From: Pratylenchus scribneri | Taxonomy: Eukaryota; Nematoda; Chromadorea; Rhabditida; Pratylenchidae | Reading direction: 5' to 3' | Length of the DNA: 64,000 bases | NCBI GenBank assembly: GCA_030063045.1 | Contig: JAQSEB010000046.1 | Location: 1,798,001 to 1,862,000 of the forward strand | Shown: piece after piece, positions 23,563 to 34,082 of the stretch | Position numbering within the stretch: position 1 is the first letter of the stretch | Layout: the number at the start of each line of letters is the position of its first letter | Program-made: the position numbers and the translations under genes | Notes under the pieces: generated by a model | What the model saw: only the letters and a program-made list of their open reading frames with translations | What the model was told of the DNA's origin: nothing | The model's database searches: none

Positions 23563-24105
23563 CAAACCTTGCTCCAATCATATCCAATTGAATATGCCAT
23601 AATTTTGCCTGCTTGATGAATGTGACATTTGGTGATTGGCATTGCCATCGCATCGGACCCTTTCAGTTTTGTGCGCGCATCTTTATCCCAAAATGAATAT
23701 TTTCCATCGGAGCCAACGGTGCACAGTGTTTGATGGATTGGATGGAATGAAATATCATTGACTGTGTATATTTCCTGGTATCCATCCACCAACTCCGCAG
23801 TTCGATGGCATTTGAATGTGAATTTTCTTTGCCCTCTTTGGTCTCCAAATATTGGATTGCAACTTTACCTAAAAGGGTAAGTGAATTCAGTCCAAAATCA
23901 TAATGAAATAAAATTTAAATTGTTTTAATTTCACCTTCGTTTTTCCTATGCTAATCCAACGTTTCTACTTTAAATTAGTGTTAACTCTTCTGCATAGAAA
24001 AAAGTAGAAATTAAATTTAAAATGCCTACCTTCAATTGAGCCAAGTGCAAATCCAATGGGTTGATTTGTTATTTTATTCTTGAAAATTGAAATGCATCGA
24101 CTCTA
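23563..24105 (-). pseudogene. Rae1 (mRNA export WD40 protein) fragment with frameshift
   Basis: Two minus-strand exons match the middle to C-terminal part of Rae1/Gle2, the nuclear-pore-associated mRNA export and mitotic checkpoint WD40 protein. The first has CISIFKNKITNQPIGFALGSIEG, the second (GKVAIQYLETKEGKEN) continues to FKCHRTAELVDGYQEIYTVND, ISFHPIHQTLCTVGSDGKYS, FWDKDARTKLKG and YSIGYDWSK. Between KEN and FKCHR the frame changes by one base near 23835, and the expected next exon after YDWSK is not found downstream. The N-terminal exons are missing upstream. So this is a partial duplicate, not the organism's working Rae1 gene. Confidence 0.8.
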
Positions 24106-24149
24106 ATAAATTATGCAAATTGAGAATTAAATTTTGAATTGCACACCTG

Positions 24150-24345
24150 ATGCTTGAGTTGTGTTTCGAAATCCTGGATTTCGTACCTGTAATTTACTCA
24201 ATGACAAATTGCTGGGTAAATTTCATATAAATATTTTATTTTCATTCAGGAAAGATCGAATTGTAGCCAACAAATTTGGAATAGTAGGAAATTTGTCTCT
24301 GCTAAAAGTCTCTATGTTAAAAAAATTCCAAAACAAAATTCATTG
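24150..24345 (+). pseudogene. SPRY gene relic (end of core exon plus last exon)
   Basis: Plus strand reads CNLLNDKLLG followed by a GTAAAT donor-like site, an ATTCAG acceptor and KDRIVANKFGIVGNLSLL, which lines up with the NGKLLG / KAELPSKF..LFP part of the family. Strongly decayed and without other exons. Confidence 0.5.
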
Positions 24346-24557
24346 CTAATATTCAAAAAAGATAAAGATCAACCCACACCGCATATTCCACTCAAATTTC
24401 AATACATGTTCAATCACTTTACTTCAATTTTTTCTCCCTAATTAAAGAATAAATTGACATTCAAAAATTTGCCTAGGGCAATTTTCTCATTGACATTTAA
24501 ATCGAATTCCTCCATCCACATTAAATTACTTTAAAAATTGAATTTCTTCGATAAGAA

Positions 24558-24792
24558 TGGATTCGGAGCAAATAATTGAGAAAATGCAAAAATTAGAGGT
24601 GAGTAAATGAAATAAAATTTGTTTTAATTTAATTTTAAATTATTTTAGTCCAAATTATTGACAATGAAAAATGTAAAGAATCATTTTGAACCTTCATTAA
24701 CGCAAATGGTCCTGAAAATGAGCTCAAAATTTGATAAAATGGAAAAGGAAACGGATAAATTGCGTGAAGTTATTCATTTAAGGGTCTGTCGA
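24558..24792 (+). pseudogene. Coiled-coil exons of a SPRY-family gene, no SPRY
   Basis: ATG 24558 begins MDSEQIIEKMQKLE, then a GTGAGT donor, and after a short intron SKLLTMKNVKNHFEPSLTQM and KMSSKFDKMEKETDKLREVI. The exon structure copies the first two exons of the coiled coil/SPRY subtype (26456-28404). No SPRY exons follow before the next repeat, so it is a 3'-truncated fragment. Confidence 0.5.
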
Positions 24793-25029
24793 ATTGCCCT
24801 TAAAATTTTTTAGCGTTCAAATTTTTCCGGTTGTTAGTTTTTGCGATGCAGGAAATTAAATTATTCAATAAACAAATGAAAGTAAATAACATTGAGACGA
24901 ATATTTGAGGAAAAATTCTCAATAAAAGCAAAAAACAATATTAATTTTATTTTTCCATTTTTTATTAAATATTTGAAAATTTAAATTAATTATTAAAAAG
25001 GAAGAAATATTATTGGGAATGGTATTGTA

Positions 25030-25330
25030 CTTTATAATCAAAAATTATAATAGTCTCTAATTTTTTCCATGGGAAATAATAATAATTTATTTGTATTGTT
25101 GGAATGGCACAAAAGATAAAAGATCAATAATGGAGGAAATTTATGATAACACAATTCTAAAATTTTCAATTGCTGAATTTTGCCCCAATGAAAGTATGAA
25201 AATACAAATTTTTCTTGCCTATTAATAATTTCCCAGCCAATCCTACAAAAATAATAATATTTGCTCTGCGAGGGAATCCAATCCCAAATAATGTGGAGTG
25301 CATTATGTAAAAGGGTATTTGTGTACATGG
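25030..25330 (-). repeat. Dispersed noncoding repeat
   Basis: Shares blocks with 35100-35440 in the same orientation and with about 4870-5060 in the other: TTGTATTGTTGGAATG / GCATTGTTGGAATG, AACAATGGAGGAAATTT, TTGCCTATT..AATTTCCCAGCCAAT and a GGATTGGATTCCC-type end. The copies are too diverged to define ends. The open frames at 25038-25348 are inside it and are not supported as genes. Confidence 0.45.
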
Positions 25331-25334
25331 CCTA

Positions 25335-25440
25335 GGACTAAGCCGCATTAAGCTAAAAATATAAAAATTTAAGAAACTTTGTCAAAGCAAAAAATTTTTG
25401 TCTCGAAAAAAGATATTTTTTCAAATCATTAGATTTATTT
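25335..25440 (-). repeat. Diverged single monomer of the ~208-bp satellite
   Basis: On the minus strand this contains ATGATTTGAAAAAATATC, TTTTTTCGA, AAATTTTTTGCTT, TTTCTTAAATTTTTATATTT and TTAATG..CTTAG..CCTAGG in the same order as a monomer of the 30593-32330 array. It is an orphan, truncated copy about 5 kb away from the array. Confidence 0.6.
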
Positions 25441-25730
25441 ATTTTTGCCCAGAATGCTTTGTAGCAAGTCCATCCTCGGAAATCGCTAATCTCGGTCCAC
25501 AATCCTCCATATTCCATTTATTTTTCTTCATTGCCTTTAAATTTTTCTGTTTTAATTTGTTCTAAATCTTGAAACTATTTTAATGGCATTGATCATTTTT
25601 AGAAAATTTCTGGCCAAAAGGCTATTTGGCATTTTGGCATTTTGGCCTGAAGATCAAAAGCATCTTCCAATGGGAATGAGCCTAATATTTCGTTTAATAA
25701 TTCAACTGGCATTGGTTGACGAAGAATTGA
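25440..25730 (-). pseudogene. F-box-like exon pair, frameshifted, SPRY missing
   Basis: Minus strand: MPVELLNEILGSFPLEDAFD, then AKMP, after which an 11-base local duplication (ATGCCAAAATGCCAAAT) shifts the frame; the shifted sequence still reads LLARNFLKMINAIK. The next exon gives KKNKWNMEDCGPRLAISEDG and ATKHSG. SPRY exons are not present on the downstream side, where an orphan satellite monomer abuts. Nonfunctional duplicate. Confidence 0.7.
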
Positions 25731-25865
25731 TTGTTTATAACGCTGAAAATAATTTTTTAATTAAATTTTTCCCAAATATATTCAAAATTCTATTTCCCCC
25801 AATTTTACCTTTTTTCCTGAAATATTTTCATCTTCCATAATTTTCCTCGGTGCTATGTCAACTCC

Positions 25866-26185
25866 TGAATAGTGCAAATGTGGGCGTTTTTGACTTCTAA
25901 TAAATCAGGAACCGGTTTTAGACCCTACAAACCTTATACCATTTTGTAGATCTCATCAAGATGCATCGATTGGTATATAATTTGTCATGGTCTAGTCAAA
26001 ATAAAATAGCATTCAACCATTTTTCCAATCTTTTGTTTTAAACTTTTAAATTTTAGCTCAAACAATGACAAATTATATACCATTCGATGCGCCTAGATGA
26101 GATCTACAAAATGGTATAAGGTTTGTGGGATACCAGTATCTGATTTATTAGAAGCCAAAAACTTTATATTTGCACCATTGTGGAA
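25866..26185. mobile_element. Nonautonomous inverted-repeat element (MITE-like)
   Basis: About 115-bp inverted arms: the left begins near GTGCAAATGTGGGCG and runs through CTTCTAATAAATCAG, CAAACCTTATACCATTTTGTAGATCTCATC, GCATCGATTGGTATATAATTTGTCA; the right arm repeats this as its complement to about 26185. The short centre has no coding capacity. Fragments of the same family occur at 46265-46390, 52345-52521 and about 58540-58640. Confidence 0.7.
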
Positions 26186-26455
26186 TCGCCCATATTTGCA
26201 CCATTGTGGTATCGACCTAGCACCCCAATTATATATTTTATGCATTGAATTGATGAAGGAAAATACACCCAAAAACTTTCTTAATCTTTTTGTATTGTCC
26301 AAAATTAAACTATTCAAGCGATCAAAAATATAAAATAAATCAATTATATTAAAAAATTAATTTTATCAATAAAGGCATTAGAATTCAGTAGTTTATGCTT
26401 TTCCTCTTTTCGCTCTTCTTGCCATCATTTTCCAAATGTTATACAAAATCAATTC
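26186..26455. other. Spacer, no gene seen
   Basis: Begins with a short tandem pair (ATTTGCACCATTGTGG) next to the inverted-repeat element, then AT-rich DNA forming the 3' flank of the next gene. Confidence 0.35.
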
Positions 26456-28404
26456 TTATTCTTCGAATTTAAATTTAAATTTGTCCTTGCCAAAATTGAC
26501 GCCGACCGAATTGCTCGCATAATACAAACTGATAGCGGGAAAAAGTTGAACATTGACAAATTTTGTTGGCAATTCAGCCTTTCCTGAATTATCGTAATTA
26601 AGCATTATTTTATTTTTTTAAAACTATTTTACCCAGAAATTTGCCATTACATGTAGAAAAAGATTGCAATAATAAATTTGGCTGATAGATTATGCCAATA
26701 CCAACCACATCACCTTCTTTGAAATCTCCATAGGAATTTCCGAATTTATTGTCGATTCCATCAATCAAAATTCCTTCCTTGTTCCAAATTCCAATAGAAT
26801 TTTCCTCATTTCCCATCCAATTGCCTTCCAATGCAAATTGTTTATCACAAAATCCAATGTTGATACTGAATTGAATAATGAATGGATTATTGGGCAATTC
26901 TAATTTTTTTTATTAATGGCTTCTATTTCATTTGAAGAATTAAAAATTATTTTTTATTCTAAATTTTCAGATAAAATCGTAAAATCAAATTTTATTTTAC
27001 CATCCGATGGGTTTATTCTTGATAATTTGAACTTCGAAATAGAATGCAATTTTCTTTTTATTGATGTTCAACAAATTTAATTGAGGAATTGGCAAAACTC
27101 CACGAACGGAATTCCATCCTAAAAATAATTATTATTAAATTTAATTTAATGTTTTACCATTATATAGTAGACCAAAATGGGTGGCAACAAATCCATCATT
27201 GTAAATGATCATTTTTTCTCCATGTTCTCTCTCATTCAATTTGTATGAATTTCGGTCATATTTGTGCCATTCAATTTCATTATAAATTTTTTTGGTCAAA
27301 TTGGCCATCTGCTGAAATTGCATAGAAAGAAAATTTTTAAATTCTCCAAATATATAATAAGCAACCAAATTCCCATTAATTTTGTAAAAATTTTTCTTTA
27401 TATAGAAAGTTAAAAATTTTTGATTAGCTTCAAATTTGCATCCGAAAGTTGATTGGAAATAGGAAAAAAGGCAATTAAAAATGGAACAAAATACTTAAAT
27501 TCTTGAAATTTTAAGATAAAAATAAAAAAATTTCAAATAGAAAATTTCTTAAAATTTTAAGCATAAAAAATGCCATCAAAGAGGCCGTGGAAACATAAAA
27601 TAATTTTTGTTTGATATTAAAATCAAAATATAATGTTAACAGAATTTACTCTAATAGGAATACTCCTTTTGTATATATTGTTTATGATAATTATTATTAA
27701 TATATAATCAAAAACATTTTTTTAATTAAAATATTTTTCGATTTTAAATTTAAAATTAGTCTAAATTTACCTCTTCTATTTGGTTTTCCAATTCGTACAC
27801 CTTTCCTTTCAATTCGCTATTTTCCTCCTTTATTCCATCCATTTCTTTCTCTATTTTGCCAAATTTGTTGTTCATCATCTGCATTCCCGTCAAAAATAAA
27901 GCAGCAAAGAAAATTGGCATAATTATCACAAGAAGCCGTCCATATCTATTTTGCAATTTTGGATGGCAAAATTGATGCTTCTTCGATTCTTCTTTCAATT
28001 CCCCAAAGGCTTTCAACATTTCGGCAATCCCATTGGCATTTTCTTTCTTTATTCCTTCCATTTTGATGTCCTTTTCTGCCTTCCATCCTTCATTTGTTGA
28101 TTTCAATACATCCAATCCATTCATTATTCCATCCATTTTATTCTTCATTTCGCCAATTTCTTTGCCCATTTGCAAGCCAATTTGCATAATTCCAGTTTGA
28201 TCCACATTGTTTGATCCATTTGCATTTTTCAAGGCCATCTTCTACATTTAAAATAAAAATTAATTTGTTTTCAATTTTTACCTCCAAATTTTGAATTTTC
28301 TTAAAAATTTGCTTCATATCAATTCCAGCAATGGGTGAAACCGATGTGAAGTTGGATTCATTCAGTTCATCCTCAACAATAAATTCATTGTTATTTGGAT
28401 TCAT
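26456..28404 (-). CDS. Coiled coil / membrane span / SPRY protein, intact, 408 aa
   Basis: Six minus-strand exons (28282-28404, 27771-28241, 27158-27311, 27001-27118, 26633-26865, 26456-26583) sum to 1227 nt in frame. Exons 1-2 are heptad-rich; inside exon 2, after a cluster of basic residues, RLLVIIMPIFFAALFLTGMQ is a likely single membrane span, followed by more coiled coil (KEENSELKGKVYELENQIEE). There is no F-box-like motif. Exon 3 carries NEREHGEKMIIYNDG and exons 4-6 the SPRY domain: RGVLPIP, AFYFEVQII, INIGFCDKQFALEGNWMG, NSIGIWNKEGILIDG, KEGDVVGIGIIYQP, CNGKFLG, ending NSVGVNFGKDKFKFKFEE. The protein could display SPRY on a membrane as a coiled-coil oligomer; its location is inference. 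The pseudogene at 8646-10170 is of the same subtype but lacks the span. Confidence 0.85.
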
Positions 28405-28602
28405 TGTAAAATTTTGAGAAATTTGAAAATTGGATATTTTTCTGAAAATTTTGAATCGATAGAGAATGAGAAATGCAAATTTAGAATTAAGTATCAAAAA
28501 AAAAAAAAATAAAAAAATAAAATAAACGTGAAAAATATGCAAAAAAATAAAAAAATTTGAAATTTACAAAAGTTTACTTTTGCTCCTTATGCTCTAATAA
28601 GC

Positions 28603-28989
28603 GGTGGGGGACGTTTCAGTGCCGGCCGTTTCAGTGCCAGCCATTTTGACGACACATATCTCAGCAATAAAGAAACCATTTGATGCATACTTGGTATCAT
28701 TGGATAGAGCTATTCAAGCTCTATTGAAAAGTGGATAAAGCTTTTTTGATAAATGAAAATTTAAGTGACTTAAAGTCGAAAAATTCAATACAAGTCGCTT
28801 TTTCTTATTTAGAAGCTTGTAATTAAGAGGAAATTTAACTTTTCATAAATTGCTATATATCATTTAATAGAGTTTGATTAGCTCTATCCAATGATACCAA
28901 GATTGTCTCAAATGGTTTCTTCTTTGCAGAGTTATGACTCGTCAAAGTCGCTGGCACTGAAACGGCCGGCACTGAAACGTCCTCCTTCG
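28603..28989. mobile_element. Mutator-like nonautonomous element with 9-bp target duplication
   Basis: Flanked by the direct repeat CTAATAAGC (28594-28602 and 28990-28998). The two ends are inverted copies over ~105 bp: GGACGTTTCAGTGCC, GGCCGTTTCAGTGCCAGC, a GACGA..CTCTGCA(AT)AA stretch, AAGAAACCATTTGA and TTGGTATCATTGGATAGAGC. A 9-bp target duplication and long terminal inverted repeats are what is known of Mutator-like elements. No transposase is present. A degenerate relative without the outermost part lies in an intron at 47440-47700. Confidence 0.75.
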
Positions 28990-28998
28990 CTAATAAGC

Positions 28999-29785
28999 AC
29001 TGGCTGAGGTTAAAGTGGAGCAGAAATTAATATTTAAATAAAATCATGAATAGGAAAGTGAATTGTGAAGAATGGTTTTATTTCTTCTGTCTTTTATAAA
29101 GATATAAAGGCCTTCTTCACCTCCTTCCACGTCACTGTTGGATAGAATAGACGATTGTCCTCTAAAAAGCCAACCAATGCCCAGTGCACACATTAAAATA
29201 TTTGGTTGGGTCCATGGATGGAATTGGCTTGTAAAAATTGCCTCGAGCTAACATTTGAATATTTTTTATTTTACAATTGTTCTAGAGCGAGGAAGGTGAA
29301 TTGAATATGAATTTTGTGCATTTTGATGGATGAAAAAAAAGAAAAAAAAATACAATTCCCCATCATCAGTCATAGTCAAGTAATCACATCACTCACATTT
29401 TACTGAGTGACCAAGACCAAGACCCAGGCATCGGCATTATTTTTCAGTCAATTAGTTGATCTGCTGATAAAAGTGAATGAGTAGAGCTAAGGAGAAAAGA
29501 CTAATAAAATGTTGAAACTTGGAATTGGATGATGAGTAAATGGCCTCAAATTAAAATCCAAAAGATCAATTTTTAAGATTCTGAAAATGTATGTATTCGA
29601 CATAAATGAATAATTTGCACTATGACACTTTTTACTTTGTTTTTGTCGTGTAACCATAAAATACTGATGACCCATTTACAGCGTAAACACTTAATTTAAT
29701 TTGATCTATGGCAAATCATTTTTCGTTCTCATTAAAAATGTCAATAGACTAGATATCCACCATAAGAATAACCCAAATACGGTGT
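28999..29785. other. Intergenic with old dispersed repeat
   Basis: About 29210-29540 resembles 5150-5440 (ATGGAATTGGCTT, ATTGCCT..AACATT(T)GAATATTTTTTATT, GAGGGTGAATT-like, AAACTTGGAAT). No gene seen. Confidence 0.4.
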
Positions 29786-30592
29786 ATTATTTATTTTTTA
29801 TTCTATTTTATTCTATGATAAATTATTGTATAGTCCAAAAATGATAATCAAGAAAAAGAATAATTTATTTAGAAAAATGAATAAGAAATTTTTGATCCAT
29901 TATTTTGATCCTATCTTGGACTTGACACTTAAATTGGCTTGATTTATTCAATATTATTTATTTTTTATTCTATTTTATTCTATGATAAATTATTGTATAG
30001 TCCAAAAATGATTATCAAGAAAAAGAATAATTTATTTAGAAAAATGAATAAGAAATTTTTGATCCATTATTTTGATCCTATCTTGGACTTGACACTTAAA
30101 TTGGCTTGATTTATTCAATATTATTTATTTTTTATTCTATTTTATTCTATGATAAATTATTGTATAGTCCAAAAATGATTATCAAGAAAAAGAATAATTT
30201 ATTTAGAAAAATGAATAAGAAATTTTTGATCCATTATTTTGATCCTATCTTGGACTTGACACTTAAATTGGCTTGATTTATTCAATATTATTTATTTTTT
30301 ATTCTATTTTATTCTATGATAAATTATTGTATAGTCCAAAAATTATTATCAAGAAAAAGAATAATTTATTTAGAAAAATGAATAAGAAATTTTTGATCCA
30401 TTATTTTGATCCTATCTTGGACTTGACACTTAAATTGGCTTGATTTATTCAATATTATTTATTTTTTATTCTATTTTATTCTATGATAAATTATTGTATA
30501 GTCCAAAAATGATTATCAAGAAAAGGAATAATTTATTTAGAAAAATGAATAAGAAATTTTTGATCCATTATTTTGGTCCTATCTTGGACTTG
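29786..30592. repeat. Tandem array, 167-bp unit, ~4.8 copies
   Basis: Units start at 29786, 29953, 30120, 30287 and 30454, a constant 167-bp spacing with only scattered single-base differences. Each unit carries TATTCTATTTTATTCTATGA, AAATTATTGTATAGTCC, ATCAAGAAAAAGAATAATTT and GATCCATTATTTTGATCC. The last unit breaks off after ATCTTGGACTTG and joins directly to the next array. Such near identity means recent amplification. The open frame in it is not a gene. Confidence 0.9.
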
Positions 30593-32330
30593 TTTTTTCG
30601 AAATTTCAAAAATTTTTTGCTTGGAAACCCGTTACCGGGCACACAGACTCTTCCATCATTTTTAAAATTCGATTTTTTAAATTTCTTAAATTCTTAGATT
30701 TTTAGCTTAATGCAACTTAGCCCTAGGCTATTGTAAGAATATAGAAATTACATTCTCTAATATTTATAAAAAAATAAATTTAATGATTTGAAAAAATATC
30801 TTTTTTCGAAATTTCAAAAATTTTTTGCTTGGAAACCCGTTACCAGGCACACAGACTCTTCCATCATTTTTAAAATTCGATTTTTTAAATTTCTTAAATT
30901 CTTAGATTTTTAGCTTAATGCAACTTAGCCCTAGGCTATTGTAAGAATATAGAAATTACAGTCTTTAATATTTACAAAAAAATTAATCTAATGATTTGAA
31001 AAAATAACTTTTTTCGAAATTTCAAAAATATTTTGCTTGGAAACCCGTTACCAGGCACACAGACTCTTCCATCATTTTTAAAATTCGATTTTTTAAATTT
31101 CTTAAATTTTTATATTTTTATCTTAATGCAGCTTAGCCCTAGGCTATTGTAAGAATATAGAAATTACAGTCTTTAATATTTATAAAAGAATTAATCTAAT
31201 GATTTGAAAAAATATATTTTTTCGAAATTTCAAAAATTTTTTGCTTGGAAACCCGTTACTGGGCACACAGACTCTTCCATCATTTTTAAAATTCGATTTT
31301 TTAAATTTCTTAAATTTTTATATTTTTATCTTAATGCAGCTTAGCCCTAGGCTATTGTAAGAATATAGAAATTACAGTCTTTAATATTTATAAAAGAATT
31401 AATCTAATGATTTGAAAAAATAACTTTTTTCGAAATTTCAAAAATATTTTGCTTGGAAACCCGTTACTGGTCACACAGACTCTTCCATCATTTTTAAAAT
31501 TCAATTTTTTAAATTTCTTAAATTCTTAGATTTTTAGCTTAATGCAACTTAGCCCTAGGCTATTGTAAGAATATAGAAATTACCCACTCATCTATTTATA
31601 AAAAAATTAATCTAATGATTTGAAAAAATATATTTTTTCAAAATTTCAAAAATTTTTTGCTTAGAAACCCGTTACCAAGCACACAGACCCTTCCAGCTTT
31701 TTTAAAATTCAATTTTTTAAATTTCTTAAATTCTTAGATTTTTAGCTTAATGCAACTTAGCCCTAGGCTATTGTAAGAATATAGAAATTACCCACTCATC
31801 TATTTATAAAAAAATTAATCTAATGATTTGAAAAAATATATTTTTTCAAAATTTCAAAAATTTTTTGCTTGGAAACCCGTTACCAAGCACACAGACCCTT
31901 CCAGCTTATTTAAAATTCGATTTTTTAAATTTCTTAAATTTTTATATTTTTAACTTAATGCAACTTAGCCCTAGGCTAATGTAAGAATATAGAAATTACC
32001 CACTCATCTATTTACAAAAATAAATTTATTGATTTGAAAAAATATCTTTTTTCAAAATTTCAAAAATTTTTTGCTTGGAAACCCGTTACCAAGCACACAG
32101 ACCCTTCCAGCTTTTTTAAAATTCCATTTTTCAAATTTCTTAAATTTTTATATTTTTAACTTAATGCAACTTAGCCCTAGGCTATTGTAAGAATATAGAA
32201 ATTACCCACTAATCTATTTAACAAAAAATTAATCTAATGATTTGAAAAAATATTTTTTTTCGAAATTTCAAAAATTTTTTGCTTGGAAACCCGTTACCAG
32301 GCACACAGACCCTTCCAGCTTTTTTAAATT
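30593..32330. repeat. Tandem array, ~208-bp unit, ~8.3 copies
   Basis: Units begin with TTTTTTCGAAATTTCAAAAA at 30593, 30801, 31009 and so on to about 32260, with spacing 208-210 bp. Each contains TTGCTTGGAAACCCGTTACC, CACACAGACTCTTCC, TTAATGCAACTTAGCCCTAG and TGATTTGAAAAAATA. Two variant types are visible: one with CAGACTCTTCCATCA and another, towards the right, with CAGACCCTTCCAGCTT and TTACCCACTCATC. Confidence 0.9.
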
Positions 32331-32491
32331 AGAATATTATAATTTGATTGCAATTGGTCAGGAAATATTATTAAATAAATAGGGTGAATGGCTTGTATAT
32401 AAATATTACATTGAAAATGACATAACACATAAGTCGTGATATAAAGTAATTAGAGTAATTAATCACACAGAATGCATAAACATGCTTTAAT

Positions 32492-34080
32492 TTAAAGTAC
32501 ACGTTTGAATTGTTTGAAATGCCATTCTTCCTTTCCAAAATTCACTCGAATTGTCTCATTGTCATGGAACATAGTGTCAGCCGGATAAAGTAGGATATTG
32601 TCAAATTTTGAGGGCAATTTAACCTTACCTTAATTGAAATTTTTATTTCCAATTTTAATAGCTTTTTTAAATTTTGCAAATATTTTTGAATTATTTTACC
32701 CAGCAATTTGCCCTTCCATGTGGCAAAACACTCCATTGATGAATATGGATGATGGACTAGGCCAATGCCAATTATATCTCCTTCCTCGAAATATCCATCT
32801 TCTTTTCCAAATTCGGTCCAAAATCCATCAATAAGAATTCCCCTTTTGTGAAAAATTCCAATCGAATTTTCAAGTTTTCCCAGATAATTGCTTTCCAATG
32901 GAAATTGATGGCCGCAAAATCCAATGAAAATGCTTCCATTCCTGAATAATGTATTAGAATCTGCATGATTGCTCCAATTTCGCTTGAGAAATTTAAAAAT
33001 TAATTTTGGTTTGTATTAAATTTTTTTTAAAACCAATAGATTTGTTTTATAATTATAAAATAAAATACCAAATGGTAAGAATTTGCACTTCATAATAAAA
33101 CGCAATGGTTGGTTTTTTAATGATGCCCGTAAAATTAGAAGATGGAACTGGCAATATGGCAAGGATTGAATTGCTTCCTAAAAATAATATTTTTCCATTT
33201 CCAATAGTTTTAATTTTTACCATGTGGACCAGGGGCCAATCCAAATTACCGAGACAAACGACAAAGACAGAGATAAATTTGAATTTTATCGTTTGTCGTT
33301 AAAATCTACAGAATTTGTCATCCATATTTTGTCTTTGTCTTAAAAACCATTTGGCAATTGTCTATATTTTTATCTAATTTTAGTGGAAAATAGCCGGAGA
33401 CAAATTTGAGGGGCCGCTCATAGCGGACCCTCAATATTAGGCGTTTGTCGTTGGAAATCAGCGATTTATCGTTTGTCTTTTTTAATTTGTATTAGGTAGA
33501 CGACAAATCGGAGGACAAACGCCAAATACGTGAAGACAATTGACAAACGACAAAAAAAAAATAATTTGGATTGGTTTTAAGACAATTGCCAAAAAGACAA
33601 ACGATAAATGACAATTTTATCTCAGTCTCTGTCAATTGTCTTTTTTAATTTGGATTGGCCCCAGAATGCATTGCAATGAGTCCATCCACGGAAATGGTCA
33701 ATTTTGGTCCACAGACCAATTCATTCAATTTATTGTTTTCCATTGACTGAAAAAAAATGTACTATTATTTTTATAGATATCCCACTTCTTTAATGTGAAT
33801 TATAATTTTTTGAACATTTCTGGCCAAAAGTCCATTTGGCATTTTGGCCAGAAGACAAAAACCATTTTCAAATGGCAATGAACCAAACAATTCATTTAGC
33901 AATTCGACCGGCATTATTCGACGTTTAATGGATGATTTTAGCTTTTAAAAAATATTAAAATATTAATTAAATATTTTTTAAATTTAATTACTTCTTTTAT
34001 ATAAATCTCCTTTTTTGTCATTTTTTCCTTCAATTTTTCATTCTCTTCTTGTAATTTTTTGTTTTGTTTTTCGAGTCCAG
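32492..34080 (-). pseudogene. Coiled coil/F-box-like/SPRY gene split by two transposon insertions
   Basis: Minus strand, family exon order preserved. Partial coiled coil (LEKQNKKLQEENEKLKEKMT) at 33980-34080, then MPVELLNELFGSLPFENGF..NGLLARNVQKI at about 33800-33950, then NNKLNELVCGPKLTISVDG and MHSG up to 33664. That exon is cut by a 429-bp element (33233-33661) and resumes with GPHG. SPRY exons follow: LAILPVP, AFYYEVQIL, FIGFCGHQFPLESNYLG, NSIGIFHKRGILIDG, EEGDIIGIGL, ECFATWKGKLLG, and the last exon ETIRVNFGKEEWHFKQFKRVL (stop 32492). Exon 1 ends abruptly at a second element near 34083. Apart from the insertions the frames look open, so inactivation appears recent. Confidence 0.85.
33233..33661. 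mobile_element. MITE inserted in an exon, 3-bp target duplication
   Basis: Terminal inverted repeats GGGCCAATCCAAATTA at both ends, flanked by CAG (33230-33232 and 33662-33664). Paralogous genes have the uninterrupted sequence GGACCAGAATGC at this place, which confirms the borders. The interior is built of repeated, partly inverted GACAAACGACAAA / TTTGTCGTTTGTC words and has no coding capacity. The 3-bp duplication and GGG-starting ends would suit a PIF/Harbinger-type parent, but that is inference. Confidence 0.85.
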
Positions 34081-34082
34081 AT

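Noticed and set aside
29786..30697. 85-codon frame across the satellite junction
   Set aside because: Entirely within tandem repeats; the other units carry no equivalent open frame.
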